DNA from: Siphonodentalium dalli
Lineage: Eukaryota; Mollusca; Scaphopoda; Gadilida; Siphonodentaliidae
DNA: 64,000 nt
Assembly (NCBI GenBank): GCA_032622095.1
Contig: CP136062.1
Span: 131,147,282 to 131,211,281, forward strand
Direction of reading: 5' to 3'
This document shows positions 47,711 to 58,343 of the stretch, piece by piece. The notes below the pieces were generated by a model. The model saw only the letters and a program-made list of their open reading frames with translations. It was not told where the DNA came from and made no database searches. Position 1 is the stretch's first letter. Each line of letters starts with the position of its first letter. The position numbers and the translations under genes are program-made.

Positions 47711-48344
47711 ATGCCTCTGATGCATTGTCACCAAGTAACCTAATTTATATTAGAAAGGTTTAGATCGAAAACATCTAATTTCGCCCGTCAAGAAATGTCA
47801 GACTATACACAATCATGTATACTATTCACCACGGTGTGTGGTGTGTGTGATAGTGGTCAATCGTAGAACAATTATAATCCGTTAACCATTTCTATAATAA
47901 ATGGTTTCTCCACTTTAGTATAAAAGTGTACATTGGAATAGTCTATCATTCATTTGGAGGGGTGTCCAGAAAATGAGCAGACGACATACATGCGAAAAAA
48001 TAATGCTGGCGAAGAAGGATTTATATTCACTGGTTGAAAATGTTCAGATGATATACGTTCAACAAATGGTCGTTTTTTGAACGTATTATCTGAACATTTC
48101 CTAAGGGAACTACTCGTCAATGAGTATAGTATATAAAGGGTTAACAAACTCCGAAATACATTCGCTGTAAATTGTTATACACGAATGGTGACCATATCCA
48201 AAGCTAACTTTAGTACGGCACGTTTCGCGTCTCAATGGAGCAAACGAAATCGCCGTGTTATGTTGAACGGATTTCTTTTGTAAATAAAACATAGCTGTCT
48301 GGCTACTGGAAATAGCATTAAGTTGGTTTATCAGATATACGTAC
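47711..48344. other. Probable first intron and unassigned DNA
   Basis: Non-coding. Immediately left of the PstS-like exon on the minus strand, so the proximal part is presumably intron. No acceptor or next exon was recognised in the window. Confidence 0.35.
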
Positions 48345-48724
48345 CCTGCTAAACTCGGAAACTGGACCAGTTTCGGGTTAGCTGTTATTTCTGTAGATGT
48401 TAACTGGGAATCCGATCCAGCGTATTCGCAGTTATTTTTGTCAATTATGGCGGTTTTTCCTTTGCTGCTGCCTACTGCCTGATAGTCCATGGTGACTGCA
48501 GACCCAAGCGAACGATACGTTTTATAAGACTGAATCCAGGCAGTATACACCTGGCTCGGAAAACTTGCTCCTATACCGCGCAAATTCAGCGCGCTAGCCA
48601 CCGGCATCAAACTACATATCACAACAACGGAAACACACACATAAAGTGTCCTAGATGCCCAAAACTCGGCACGAAATTGGAAACCAGGGGAACTACACGT
48701 CCTTGTCTTTCTTGGAGCCATCAC
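48345..48724 (-). CDS. First exon of a secreted/membrane PstS-like phosphate-binding-domain protein
   Basis: About 126 residues from the ATG at 48724 (a second Met follows at once). Residues 25-46 are a hydrophobic signal or anchor segment. From residue 47 the sequence matches the start of periplasmic-binding-protein domains of the PstS type: GIGASFPSQVYTAWIQSY (50-67), YQAVGSSKGKTAI (81-93, the GSGxG phosphate-loop region), YAGSDSQLT (101-109) and LVQFPSLAG (119-127). The frame stays open to 48110, but the match ends at residue 127, exactly at a consensus splice donor (AGG|GTACGT on the minus strand, exon end 48345), so the rest is probably intron. PstS-like domains bind phosphate outside bacterial cells; the animal function is not known to me. 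Downstream exons are not in evidence; it could be a gene fragment. Confidence 0.72.
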
Positions 48725-49369
48725 CCGTTTAGAAATCCGAAAGTTGTCAGGAGGCGTCGTTCGGTCATTTCATTAGCGGCAATAATATACGTTCGTATTC
48801 AGCATACCAACATTGCTGCGTCACTCATAGTCTACGTCATGTCGAACTCGACCAATTGAAGAATAGCTTTATCGAAAACTGTATGTATATATGATCACGT
48901 GATGTATGTTCCCGCTTTTTTGTGATGTTTTTTGAAAATATACTGTCTTATTGTGCCTTCAATCGTTGCCTTCCATTCAACCTATTCACTGAAACTGTAT
49001 GGTCTGTGAAGTCGATTGTTGGGCGTCTCCTCATCTGCGAAGATATAAAATTGTGAAGTTATAAAACAGTGGGCCAAAAACGTTAAATCCAAAACCACAA
49101 CCTCTACAACCATAACACTCGAAGTATTAGTTGTAGAATGGCCGTGGTATACTTCTGTAGTCTGCTGGTACGTAAGTCGGAACAATGCACCTTGCGGCAT
49201 GAATAGCTGGATTGATCGTGCTCAGCGTCACCGCTAACACTTATGAATCATTTATTTTATCTGTGAGTGTGTGGTGTCGATACACAGGACAATGGATGCC
49301 TAAATACGCACGCATACGCCATCGAAACTGCAGAATAACTGAAGGACTGCTCATCACTTGAATAGCGAA
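48725..49369. promoter_or_regulatory. Upstream region of the PstS-like exon
   Basis: No TATA box or other motif I would assert. The presumptive promoter lies here by position on the minus strand. No repeats recognised until the GCGAC-rich array at 49370. Confidence 0.25.
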
Positions 49370-49860
49370 TTGCGCCAGACGCGACAAACTGTGCGCAATT
49401 AGTCGCGCGCCGACAGCAGCGACAAAATGTGCGACATATATAATGTCGCACGTTTTTTCGCTTTAGGCACACGCCAAAAACATTCGAAATGTCGTATGTT
49501 TTGCGCGCGCCGAACGCGACAAAATGTGCGACAAATGTCTCATGTTTTGTCGCTTTTGGCGCGCGCCAAAACATGCGAAAGTATGGAATCCTGTTTATGC
49601 CACTTTATTTTGTCGAAAAATCCAGCAGGCGACAGAACCGAGACAAGCGCCAAAATGTGCGACATTATGGCGCACATTTTGTCGCTTCTCGCGCTTTCGG
49701 CGCGCCAAAACATGCGACATTATCGCACGTTTGGTGTGTGCCGAACGCGACAGCGTGAGCGCTAAAATGTGCGACATTATATGGCGCACATTTTGTCGCT
49801 TCTATTGTTTTCGGCGAGCGACTAATGGCGCTCATTTAGCCTCTTTCGGTGCCAAAGAGG
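49370..49860. repeat. GCGAC-rich palindromic array
   Basis: Many interleaved copies of GCGACAAAATGTGCGACATT, GGCGCACATTTTGTCGC and GCGCGCCAAAACATGCGA. It is the same family as the outer ends of the giant inverted repeat but is longer and stands alone. Every word has a nearby complement, so the single strand could fold extensively. Confidence 0.9.
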
Positions 49861-49979
49861 TGCGTACTATCCTGCGACGTGTTGGGCGTAGCCTATCGTA
49901 CCCGGGATAGTGGTTCACGACCTGCCGGTGCATCAACCACCGACCTGGCAATGCACAACCTTTTTGCATCGTAATTTTA

Positions 49980-50079
49980 TCTTATTTCACGCTTTTTGTT
50001 TTGTTCTCTTATATTATGTCTTATGATTAGGAGAGAACTTGAGGAATTAAAATCTTGAATCTTGAATCTTGAATCTAAA
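49980..50079 (+). repeat. LINE 3' end with (CTTGAAT)n tail
   Basis: A GTCTTATGATTAGGAGAG 3'-UTR-like end followed by three tandem CTTGAAT units (about 50054-50079). Short heptamer tails of this kind mark the 3' end of several non-LTR families. No coding part is attached. Confidence 0.55.
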
Positions 50080-50442
50080 ATGCATCTTTACCAAAGCTAA
50101 TGACATGAGATGTAAAATTTGTGTAGTCCCACATGCTATAGCTACTAGCTGACATTTGCCTACCAATACCTGCATGATTGATTTCTGCTATTTACAGGCA
50201 AATATCGGTAGCATCGCTATACAGGTGTGCCTACTAGACCGGACCACAGATGAGAGACCTATATATCACCGGAAGGCGATGTTTTTCTCATGCTATTTCC
50301 AAACTTTCTTGGTCTAATTGGGCTCTGTATCTGCTGGTATCCAGCCGAAAGCGTTGGGGACCATATATTTTTTTTTAAATTTGTGATTTTATCGTAAAAA
50401 TGCCCTTAAATAAAGACTTGTGCCATAACAAGTCTATATTAT
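50080..50442. other. Unassigned non-coding stretch
   Basis: No gene or repeat recognised between the LINE tail and the inverted copy of the ADTK-type element. Confidence 0.3.
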
Positions 50443-51095
50443 GGATAAAATGAATGAAATGTTATCATTCATCTTACATATGTCGCACTGAAACATACTG
50501 AGTTACTACTGTTATGATTAATTGCCATTTTTTTGGTTAGCGCTAATTTTGTTCCAAAATTTCTAAAAATTCTGTTGTATTTATTTTTAAATCAAACAGG
50601 AAAATCCTTATTAATATAACTCTCCCCCCCCCCCAATCGTGTCACAAATTTGCACAGGTATATCCTCTATATGATAGATTATAAAAGCCTAATATGACTT
50701 ATCTGGTTTTCAAGATATTAAAAACTTAACCCTCCCCCCTAAACCACAATTTCAAAAGTGTGCCAAAATTAATAAAATACGACAATGTGACACTGATATA
50801 CAATTGTAATCCTCAAGGTTGACTAATTTTGATTGAAAGAACCTTTTTGTTCTCTTTTATAAGTGTTAGATTTACCTTACACAATAACTGTTCAGACTTT
50901 TCAGAATCACTGTCGCGCTATCACAACCATTGTCATATTCTTCAACAACATGTTGAAGGATGCTCTCGACGTCCTTGGGGAAATTGTTACTCTGCTCTGA
51001 TTCTCAATGGTCCAAATGTGTCAGGTACTTTAACTGTTGCTGAATGTGCTAGTCTTCATAGCCTGGCAATTAAATTTGTTCTTTGTTCATGAATT
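50443..51095 (-). pseudogene. 3' part of an ADTK-type multi-copy element (inverted copy)
   Basis: Reverse complement of about 55190-55800 at moderate identity. On the minus strand it includes the last coding part (LAHSATVKVPDT) with stop codons and then the shared 3' region containing a poly-G/C tract (about 50625-50634). Only the tail of the gene is present. Together with 54240-55810 it forms an inverted pair about 4.5 kb apart. Confidence 0.7.
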
Positions 51096-51416
51096 AGTAA
51101 TGTGTCTCGGCACGGCGGAAGAAGAGACTGATTTGAACATATTTATTGTGACCCACTATATACAATATCTATTACACAGATTAAATATATCAATGATGAT
51201 ATGAGTGTGGGCACAGAGGATCGGAGCACAAGTTGCCGAACTTATCGGAGCTCCTCTCCCCTGGCATTCAATTGCTAATAAATTCAAATATCTTAGATGG
51301 TTTTAATTCAGTTGTATTGTAGAAGTTACTGTAGAAGTGTGGCTGTTGGAGTGGCTGTGGTCTCGCAGAATTGGGGTAAGGAAAACTATAACGAGAGAAT
51401 TCTGATAATTATGAGA

Positions 51417-53492
51417 TTAAGAGAAACGGTCTGTAGATGAGATAAATGATTGTACTGTCTCAAACAGGCGCGCATTTAGCTTTCCGCTGTAGTGTTGTAC
51501 ACCAAACAGGAGATCTTTTTCGGAGACAATAGTCACGTTAAGTTCATCCATACGAGCCCACATCCGATTTCTCGCTTCTGCGTACAGAGGACAACTGAAG
51601 AAAAAATGGTTTGTGTCTTCACATGAATTTCCACAAGTACAATTTGGATGAGCTGAGATGTAGTTTTCATATTTATCAAAGTTTAGGTCGCTACAGTTAT
51701 TTCTTAGTCTACAGTGCAAAATATTTAATCTCCTTTGACCTGTATTGAAATATGGTGGGGGGTTTCAAAGTCAGTTCTTTATTACGGAATGTTCTATACA
51801 TGTTACTTATGATTTCGTCTTTAGTTGGTTCTGATGAGGGGTCATCAACTTTTTTGTTATCGGTAGTAGTTTTACATGATATATTCCATTCAGCTATCAC
51901 GGATGGGACGAAACTCGATTTGAAATGAGTCGTGTTCGTAAAGTAGTTTATGTATCGCAAGGGGTTTCTGATGGGGTATCGAGATGCTTCAGCGACGGTA
52001 GCTGGTAATAGATTGGTAAGATAGGAAGGGACATGATGAGTAATTATTTTGTTCCAGGTATGCATTTTATGGAGGTTTCGTCTTTCGCTTAATGGGGGCC
52101 ATCCAAGTTCAAATAAAACTTTTTCATCTGACACCGAACGCGTGAGACCACTTACTATTCTACCAGCGTCTGTATATAGGCGGTCGAGTTTCCGGAGCAG
52201 GCAATTGGGTGCATTATCCCAAACAACATCTCCGTAATCCATTATAGGAAGTACGTAAGTTTTGAACATTATCTCGAGGGTTTGTCTATTTACAAGAATT
52301 TTTATTCTCCTCAGTTGTGATAGTCTGGTTGACACTCGGCTACAAAATTCATTTATATGGGTGTCCCAATGAAGGTTCGATTGTATAGATACTCCAAGGT
52401 GTTTATGACAGTCAACTTGCTCTATTTCGTTATCACCAAGTTCGAGATCCAAACAATCTATCGAGGGAGTAAGTGAGAACACCATTGATTTTGTTTTGTC
52501 TGCATTGAAAGTAACCAACCATTGTTTCGACCAACAAGAAACTCTATCCAGATCTTCAAAAAGTTCGCGTGTACAGTCATCAAGTGATGGTTGGACACTG
52601 AAAAATCAAGTATCATCTGCGTACATACGAGTAAGGGAATGTATTGTCGTTGCTAGGTAGTTTATATACGTCAAAAATAAAAAAGGTCCAATAATCCATC
52701 CCTGGGGGACTCCTGCCGGGATACTACGATAATCCGAGAAAGATTTACCCACTAGGACGCGTTGTTATCTGTTACAGAGATAGCTATTCAACCAACAGTT
52801 GACATTTCCGGCTATTCCGAATTGTTCCAGTTTGAATAACAACCCCATGTGCCAGACTATCTCAAATGCTTTGGAAATATCGCAAAAAATTGCCGACGTA
52901 TTTGACTTCTCATCGAGGGCCTGGCACAGGGTGTGGTATATCTCGAGTAACTGGAAAGTTGTGCTATGTCCAGGAACAAACCCTGATTGGTATTGATATA
53001 GTATATCATTATTTGAAAAGTGGACCATTAAGTATTTTAGTACAATTTTCTCTAAGATCTTGCTAAGGCATGGGAGTAAGGATATTGGGCGGTAGTTTTT
53101 GCAGCTTGATTTGTCATTTTTCTTGTATATAGGGATAACATTTGCGAGCTTCCATTGTGTTGGGAATGCACAAAGTTCAAGCGATTTTTCAAATAATGCT
53201 TTAAGGGGGTGGCGATAGCTGGGCTTGTGTATTGGATCAATTTAACTGCAATTCCATCGTGGCCAGATGCTTTATTAGGTTTCAGGGTCCCAATAGCAGA
53301 AATGATATCATCGATAGTGAATTCAATGTCTGTTACTGTGTTACTACATTTATGGGTGAATATCGGTAAACTGCACGACGAGTCGTCGAGTTCTGAATTT
53401 GAGATGAACGCACCGTTGAGCATTGTCGCTTTGGTGTGGTCATCAAATACTAAGAAGAGACATATCCAACTTATTTCATAAACATGTTCCAC
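51417..53492 (-). pseudogene. LINE-C reverse transcriptase (CR1/Jockey-like), degraded
   Basis: Minus-strand non-LTR RT. The upstream frame (to about 53060) has LKPNKASGHDGI. After a frameshift the main frame (53028-51709) reads YQSGFVPGHSTTFQL, AIFCDISKAFEIVW, an in-frame TAA at 52765-52767, then IPAGVPQGWIIGPFLFL and MYADDT with the catalytic YADD intact. An in-frame TGA (52606-52608) follows two codons after YADD. It continues with HLGVSIQSNLHWDTHI and LPIMDYGDVVWDNAP. A frameshift near 51715 leads to the C-terminus with CTCGNSCEDTNHFFFSCPLY (Cys-rich knuckle). The family call rests on the motifs FVPGHSTT and ISKAFE. No endonuclease was recognised upstream. Confidence 0.9.
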
Positions 53493-53970
53493 CTTGCTTC
53501 ATTGACACAATTTTCACGCTGTCCATACGTGGCACAAAAAGATTCTTCAATGTCTCAGAACGGATTTTCAGTTAAAACCATTCAGTCCCTCATAAAAACA
53601 TAGCTTTCATGAATTTATTGCGTGTTTCTAATAGTTTCCAACATAATTTCTTTACATTCCGAAAAAAAATATTGAGTTGTAATCATTTCATGTCATGGAC
53701 TCTGTGTCCACCCAACACCAACTGTTTTTATTACACGCCTGTTCCAAGAATTACAGTGTTATTGCTGTTCCATATATTTACAAATCCGCATGGAACACAC
53801 GTTCCATACGGATCCCGTTGGCGTCAAACCATGAAACCTCATTCATAAAACCGGAACTATAAAATAAAACAACCATCACACATGACAAAACAAACCCTGT
53901 ATGCGCCTAAATATACTTTGTAATCCTGTATTTTTAATGCACGGGTTCTATGACTGGTGACGAGTTATAA
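53493..53970. other. Unassigned non-coding stretch
   Basis: Upstream of the LINE-C fragment. It may hold decayed LINE 5' sequence. Nothing supported. Confidence 0.3.
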
Positions 53971-54122
53971 ACACAGAACGACACGTGGGTTAATGGGTGT
54001 GTTGATATGGCACTTCTGCCATCGCGAAAGGATAGAACTCGAGGATGCGCCTCTCGTCCTATCCTTCGCACTGACATTTATGTCGTATAATCAAACCCAT
54101 TAACACGCGTGTTATTCTGTGT
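53971..54122. repeat. 152-bp foldback hairpin
   Basis: Outer arms ACACAGAACGACACG...GGGTTAATGGG and complement (CCCATTAACACGCG...TTCTGTGT), inner arms GCGAAAGGATAG and CTATCCTTCGC, around CGAGGATGCGCCTCTCG. Could be a small MITE or structured RNA; nothing distinguishes these. Confidence 0.8.
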
Positions 54123-54239
54123 ATGTATGTTACAGGTATAGTGTTTTAATGTTCATATTACTGCCATCATGTCCACAAAGTGAGCAAGCACAGCTGATTT
54201 TTCTGGCAATGACACCTGATCACTGAAATTAAACTCTTG

Positions 54240-55380
54240 AATTATGTCCACAAAAGCACTTTTATGTGTACAGCGCCTTGCATCATCCGAGTGAAATCGA
54301 GAAAGAGGATTTGTTAGCTTTAGCTAGTGTTAACGAATATCAACATTTTAAAATTATAATCTATAAGAAGGGCTCTATGAGGACAGATCTTGTCATAGAC
54401 ATTTATGTAGATAATAGCGTCAAATCACCAGAGCTTAGTAAGAGAGGTTAATGTGAGAAAGTTATTAAAAATTCAGAAAATTCAAAACTTCCAAGGATAT
54501 TTTCTGATTTTTTGAAGAACGGAGATAACAAAATACATTTGATAGAAATAATCATCAAAGTACTGAAAGTTAACAGAGTTTCTATTCTGTCAGACCTTGG
54601 ATCAAGTTTCGAGCTTCATGAATTGTATTAAGTTGACACTAGCTGACTGCCTTATTGGTGTAGACATAGAAAGTAACCAAGAGCTGACACGAAAGTTATT
54701 TTACATGGCCACAGTGTGTTAAACCTTCACCAAGAAGGCCATTCATTCTGAGGATATCGATATCACAACACTATCATCGCTCACTTCACTGACAGTGGAG
54801 ACAAAGCACAGTATTTATATAAGTGACAGCATAGGTTTGTCATTCAGCTTTTTGATATTGAAATGTCTGAAGTGCAGAAATAGGATCGTTGGATTTCATT
54901 CCCTGACAGGCAATTATTACAACTCAGAATTTTGTCGGAAGGGAAAGAAACTATGTTGGAAAATTTTAGAAAAAATATTATAAATTCACGAAAGCTATGA
55001 CAGTATTAGAGACTGAATGGGATTTAACTGAAAATCTGTCCCAGATATTTAATAATTTGTTTGTGCCATGTATGGACAACGTGATGAAGCTATGTGGAAA
55101 ATGTTTAAGAAAACGTTTGATAGAGAAACCAAAATTGTGGATTTGTCTGTTCTTCCGTCTTGCCGAGAAACATTACTATTTCATGACCAAAGAACAATGT
55201 CATTGTCAGCTATGGAGACTAGCACATTCATCACCAATTAAAGTACCTGACATAAAAATGCATATGTGGACTATTGAGAACTATTCCCCTAGGTAGTTGA
55301 AAGCATTCTTCTTGAACATGATGTTGAAGAATATGAAAATGGCTGTGATAACCCGGCAGTGATTCTGGAAATGTCTGAAT
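54240..55380 (+). pseudogene. Degraded ADTK-type multi-copy gene (possible XPG/FEN-like fold)
   Basis: Pieces in several frames spell a family I have seen as multi-copy uncharacterised genes in invertebrates: DLVIDIYVDNSVKSPELSKRG, FSDFLKNGDNKIHLIE, ADTKVILHGHSVLN, IVGFHSLTGNYYNSEFCRKG, MWKMFKKTFDRETK, IVDLSVLP and LLFHDQRTMSLSAME. Numerous frameshifts and stops show it is dead. The spaced ADTK and FH-LTG-(C)DYNS-RKGK elements recall the acidic and helix-hairpin parts of XPG/FEN nucleases; this is a weak inference. It is linked to an inverted second copy at 50443. Confidence 0.6.
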
Positions 55381-55810
55381 AGTTATTCTTTCAAAAGAGA
55401 ACAAAAATGTTCTTTCAATCCCAGTTAGTCAACCTTGTTGATTACAATTGTATATCAGTGTCACATTGTCGTATATTATGAATTTTGGCACACTTTTGAA
55501 AAAGTGTGGTTTAGGGGGGAGGGTTAAGGTTTTTTTTTAAATATCTTGAAAACCAGATGACAACGTATTCTTTTATATTCTATCGCGTAGAGGATATATA
55601 TCTGTGCAACTCTGTACAAAATTTGGGGGGGGGGGGGTTACATTAAAATTGACCAATTAATAAGGATTTTACTATTGGATTCTTTTGAAAATACAACAGA
55701 ATTTTGAGAAAAAATGAGCACTGACCAAAAAATGGCAATTTGTCATAACTTTAGTACTTCAGTATGTTTCAGTGCGACATTTGTAAGATGAATGATAAAA
55801 TTTCATTCAT
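55381..55810 (+). repeat. 3' region of the ADTK-type element
   Basis: Inverted relative of 50443-50862. Contains a poly-G tract (55624-55637), CTTGAAAACCAGAT and a terminal CATTTGTAAGATGAATGATA. It shows that the two copies share a non-coding 3' end, as expected for transposed or duplicated units. Confidence 0.85.
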
Positions 55811-56340
55811 GAATTTATCACACACACATAGACATTCTTCACTGGTGTCATTTTCTCGTCAAAAGAAAGAAAATTTCATGATTTGGCCAATAAGACATAC
55901 TGAAATATATTGTGACTGATTTGAACGATTTTGAGATTGTATGGATATGATAGATGTTGTGTTTTTCCCAAAATCGGACTTTTGAACCTTGTCACGGTTA
56001 CAGTAAATATTGGTATATGGTATTTACTACCAGGGCCAGTGGAATTATCCTCCGGTGGCTGTCGTATTTTCTCCAACATTTCTTCAATTCTATTCATGTA
56101 CTTCGTTCCAACCAAGCATCATCTCAAATTCTTGAGTTCAAATTATCTACTTATAACTTGTACCGACACACCACCGTTGTATATTTAATGTTATTGTTGA
56201 CATCTTTTGTGAAAGTGTACTTTTCTCACGTGCGTTTTCTTATTGTAATAATTAACAGTTAGTTATTTATCTTAACTAGTTAATTATTCTCGTATTCAGA
56301 CCAATGACCGGTATTAGGGATCTATTGTTGTAGTCGCGTA
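55811..56340. other. Unassigned non-coding stretch
   Basis: AT-rich, overlapping short frames on both strands, no recognised gene or repeat. Confidence 0.3.
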
Positions 56341-56359
56341 ACTACTTTTATTCTTTTGC

Positions 56360-56740
56360 GCCATCATTGGTCAACGGATTCCGCTGAGTACCGACATTTG
56401 TCAACGGATTTGTTCAGGCTGGTCCGATTCCGTTCTATGACGTGATTGGTCACCGGTACGCCAACGGGTCCGTTCAGCAATACCATTGGTCACCGGATTT
56501 CGGCAAAACGTATACATAGGGTTCTTCAACCCAACTCTGGGTCATTAGTCATTTGTCCATGAATGTAACAAGTTGAACCTCACGTTTGAATCCTTTCACC
56601 GGAATCCGTTCAACGGAAGAACTGTACTTATAAATTATCTATCTAATTTGGGAAAATCCGTTCAACGGAAATTAAAGATGCATATATATATATATAGTAG
56701 ATTTAAGTACTGGGGAAATCCGTTCAACGGGAAATAACCT
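56360..56740 (+). promoter_or_regulatory. CCAAT / CAACGG motif cluster, possible promoter
   Basis: Three inverted CCAAT boxes (ATTGGTCAMCGG at 56366, 56445 and 56485) and a TATA-like GTATACATA near 56510. CAACGG-type words (Myb-like) recur at least six times, three of them as the odd palindrome CCGTTCAACGG at about 56610, 56658 and 56722. The unrecognised ORF starts at 56865. Promoter function is inferred; the words could also belong to a repeat. Confidence 0.4.
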
Positions 56741-56864
56741 CATCAGTGATTGATTACATGTAAATTATACGTTGTATACCCATATATGTAGGCTATATCA
56801 ACTGAACACTGTCAATCTGATTATAAAAAATAAATCTCATCAACGTGAGCATGGACTCTTTTAC

Positions 56865-57161
56865 ATGGCAAGTGACCCCGTGGTCCACCAAATTGGCCAC
56901 GAGCCCCATATATTAACCCCGGGAAATCGCGACATACAGTCCGATCTTTCCCTGACCGACTTGGGAATTTGGGAGTTCTTTGGAAAGTACATCACCTCCA
57001 ACCCATATACAGATAAACCTGGGGTGTCTGTCTGCTATAATATCCCCACTCCCAGAAGACCGAACGTGTTATCCTACTCCCAAGATGTTATCCTAGTATA
57101 CTCTCAGTATTGCGTGAGGACGTCAATTTGTCGTCATTCGGTATTCTTGTGCGTTATTTAA
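56865..57161 (+). CDS. Unrecognised ORF, possible first exon
   Basis: 98 residues from an internal ATG (MASDPVVHQIGHEPHI); the frame itself is open from 56772. GC and codon look are higher than in surrounding DNA, with stretches such as DLSLTDLGIWEFFGKYITSN and YNIPTPRRPNVLSYSQDVI. A possible donor (GTGAGG) follows QYC at about 57114, and another protein-like frame lies at 57213-57428. It sits 125 bp downstream of the CCAAT/CAACGG cluster. I do not recognise the family and it may be chance or an element fragment. Confidence 0.3.
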   Translation: MASDPVVHQIGHEPHILTPGNRDIQSDLSLTDLGIWEFFGKYITSNPYTDKPGVSVCYNIPTPRRPNVLSYSQDVILVYSQYCVRTSICRHSVFLCVI

Positions 57162-57846
57162 ACAGAAATTGCTGCCGGTGTTGTGGCTTGATAACGTATT
57201 GGGTATAACCGTGTGCTTCATTGTGGTCTGGGTCGTAACAACTGGTATGGAAACTATAATAAACACAACAGTCAACTGTTCTCAGTAGCGTATGGCGTTT
57301 TCTCATCTCGTGAGATCCTCCGCATCTCACTCGAGGAGAAAAATAATATGCTACTCAGAACAGTTAACTATTGTCTATATATGCTGATGAAAGTTGTCCG
57401 TTTTTCCTGCTCCTCCCGTTGCCGTTAAAACTGCATTTGTCACCAAAAAACACCACCAATAAACTCACAAAATCACAGCAGTCAGCATGCATGTTTATCC
57501 CCTAAATATGTGAATTGAGGACGTCATTTTGCAATGTCCGACATCAGAAAAGATATTCATTGTGATCATATCGACGTTGACATTCCATCCCCAGTGCTCA
57601 ATGATATAACACAATAAATATATAAATAATATATTCTCAGAGCGAGCGAATGATGTTGAAAAACAGTGTGACGAGAAATCGTATGCGCCGACGTTCTAAC
57701 GCAGCTTTAAACGTAAAAGAAATACAACAAAGACACATATGAGTTTACCAAACGCATATAGGAACATTTTGGATAAAAATTGATCAGCATTCACGAATGA
57801 AGAATGAGGTTCTTTAAAATATTGATGGCACTTGAGAGGCACTTAA
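57162..57846. other. Unassigned stretch with one further open frame
   Basis: A frame at 57213-57428 (GLGRNNWYGNYNKHNSQLF, then SREILRISLEEKNN) could be a second exon of the preceding ORF, but no acceptor is convincing. The rest is AT-rich and unassigned. Confidence 0.25.
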
Positions 57847-58340
57847 GATTGTCATAGTGGTTCGAGAGCCACGGTAATAGTCTAAAGAATTATACCGTAC
57901 AGGTTATATGCGTCAAATAATGTGGTCGATTTCCATATTGTAAATGGTTCCTTCTCTTCCATTAAATGTGGCCTACATAGCATATAGAGGTAGCACGTGT
58001 TTAAATGGACATAAGGCCTTCGTACACATTGGGTACATATGCGCACAAATATATATAAACAAAGTTTGTAAGATATAATCATAGAAAATAACATGGAGGA
58101 ATAGATAAACTTTGTTATTGTGTTTATCATTGATAACACTCCAATAAGACTGCTATAGTGATTACAGAAACCACAGTAATATAAGCACTACAATATAATA
58201 ATGTAGTCGATTACAATATTGTAAATGTTCCTATATATCTTACATTAAGTGTGTCATATAACGACATCGTATGTTTATTGGGTCAGATTACAGGCCTTCG
58301 AAGTTGGTACGTGTGCAAAAATATGAAAGTTTGTAAACAT
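57847..58340. repeat. Diverged direct duplication, ~300-bp offset
   Basis: Segments 57847-58075 and 58147-58340 align: CATAGTGGTTCGAGAGCCAC / TATAGTGATTACAGAAACCA, TATTGTAAATG, GGCCTTCG and AAAGTTTGTAA. The second copy is truncated on the right by the TIR element at 58344. Confidence 0.7.
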
Positions 58341-58343
58341 CAT

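Noticed and set aside
48110..48344. C-terminal extension of the PstS-like ORF
   Set aside because: Similarity to the domain stops exactly at a consensus splice donor and the following residues look like translated intron.
50443..55810. Single 5.4-kb TIR transposon with 400-bp inverted ends
   Set aside because: The inverted segments include the coding end of the ADTK-type gene and its 3' UTR, so they are better explained as two oppositely oriented element copies around a LINE.
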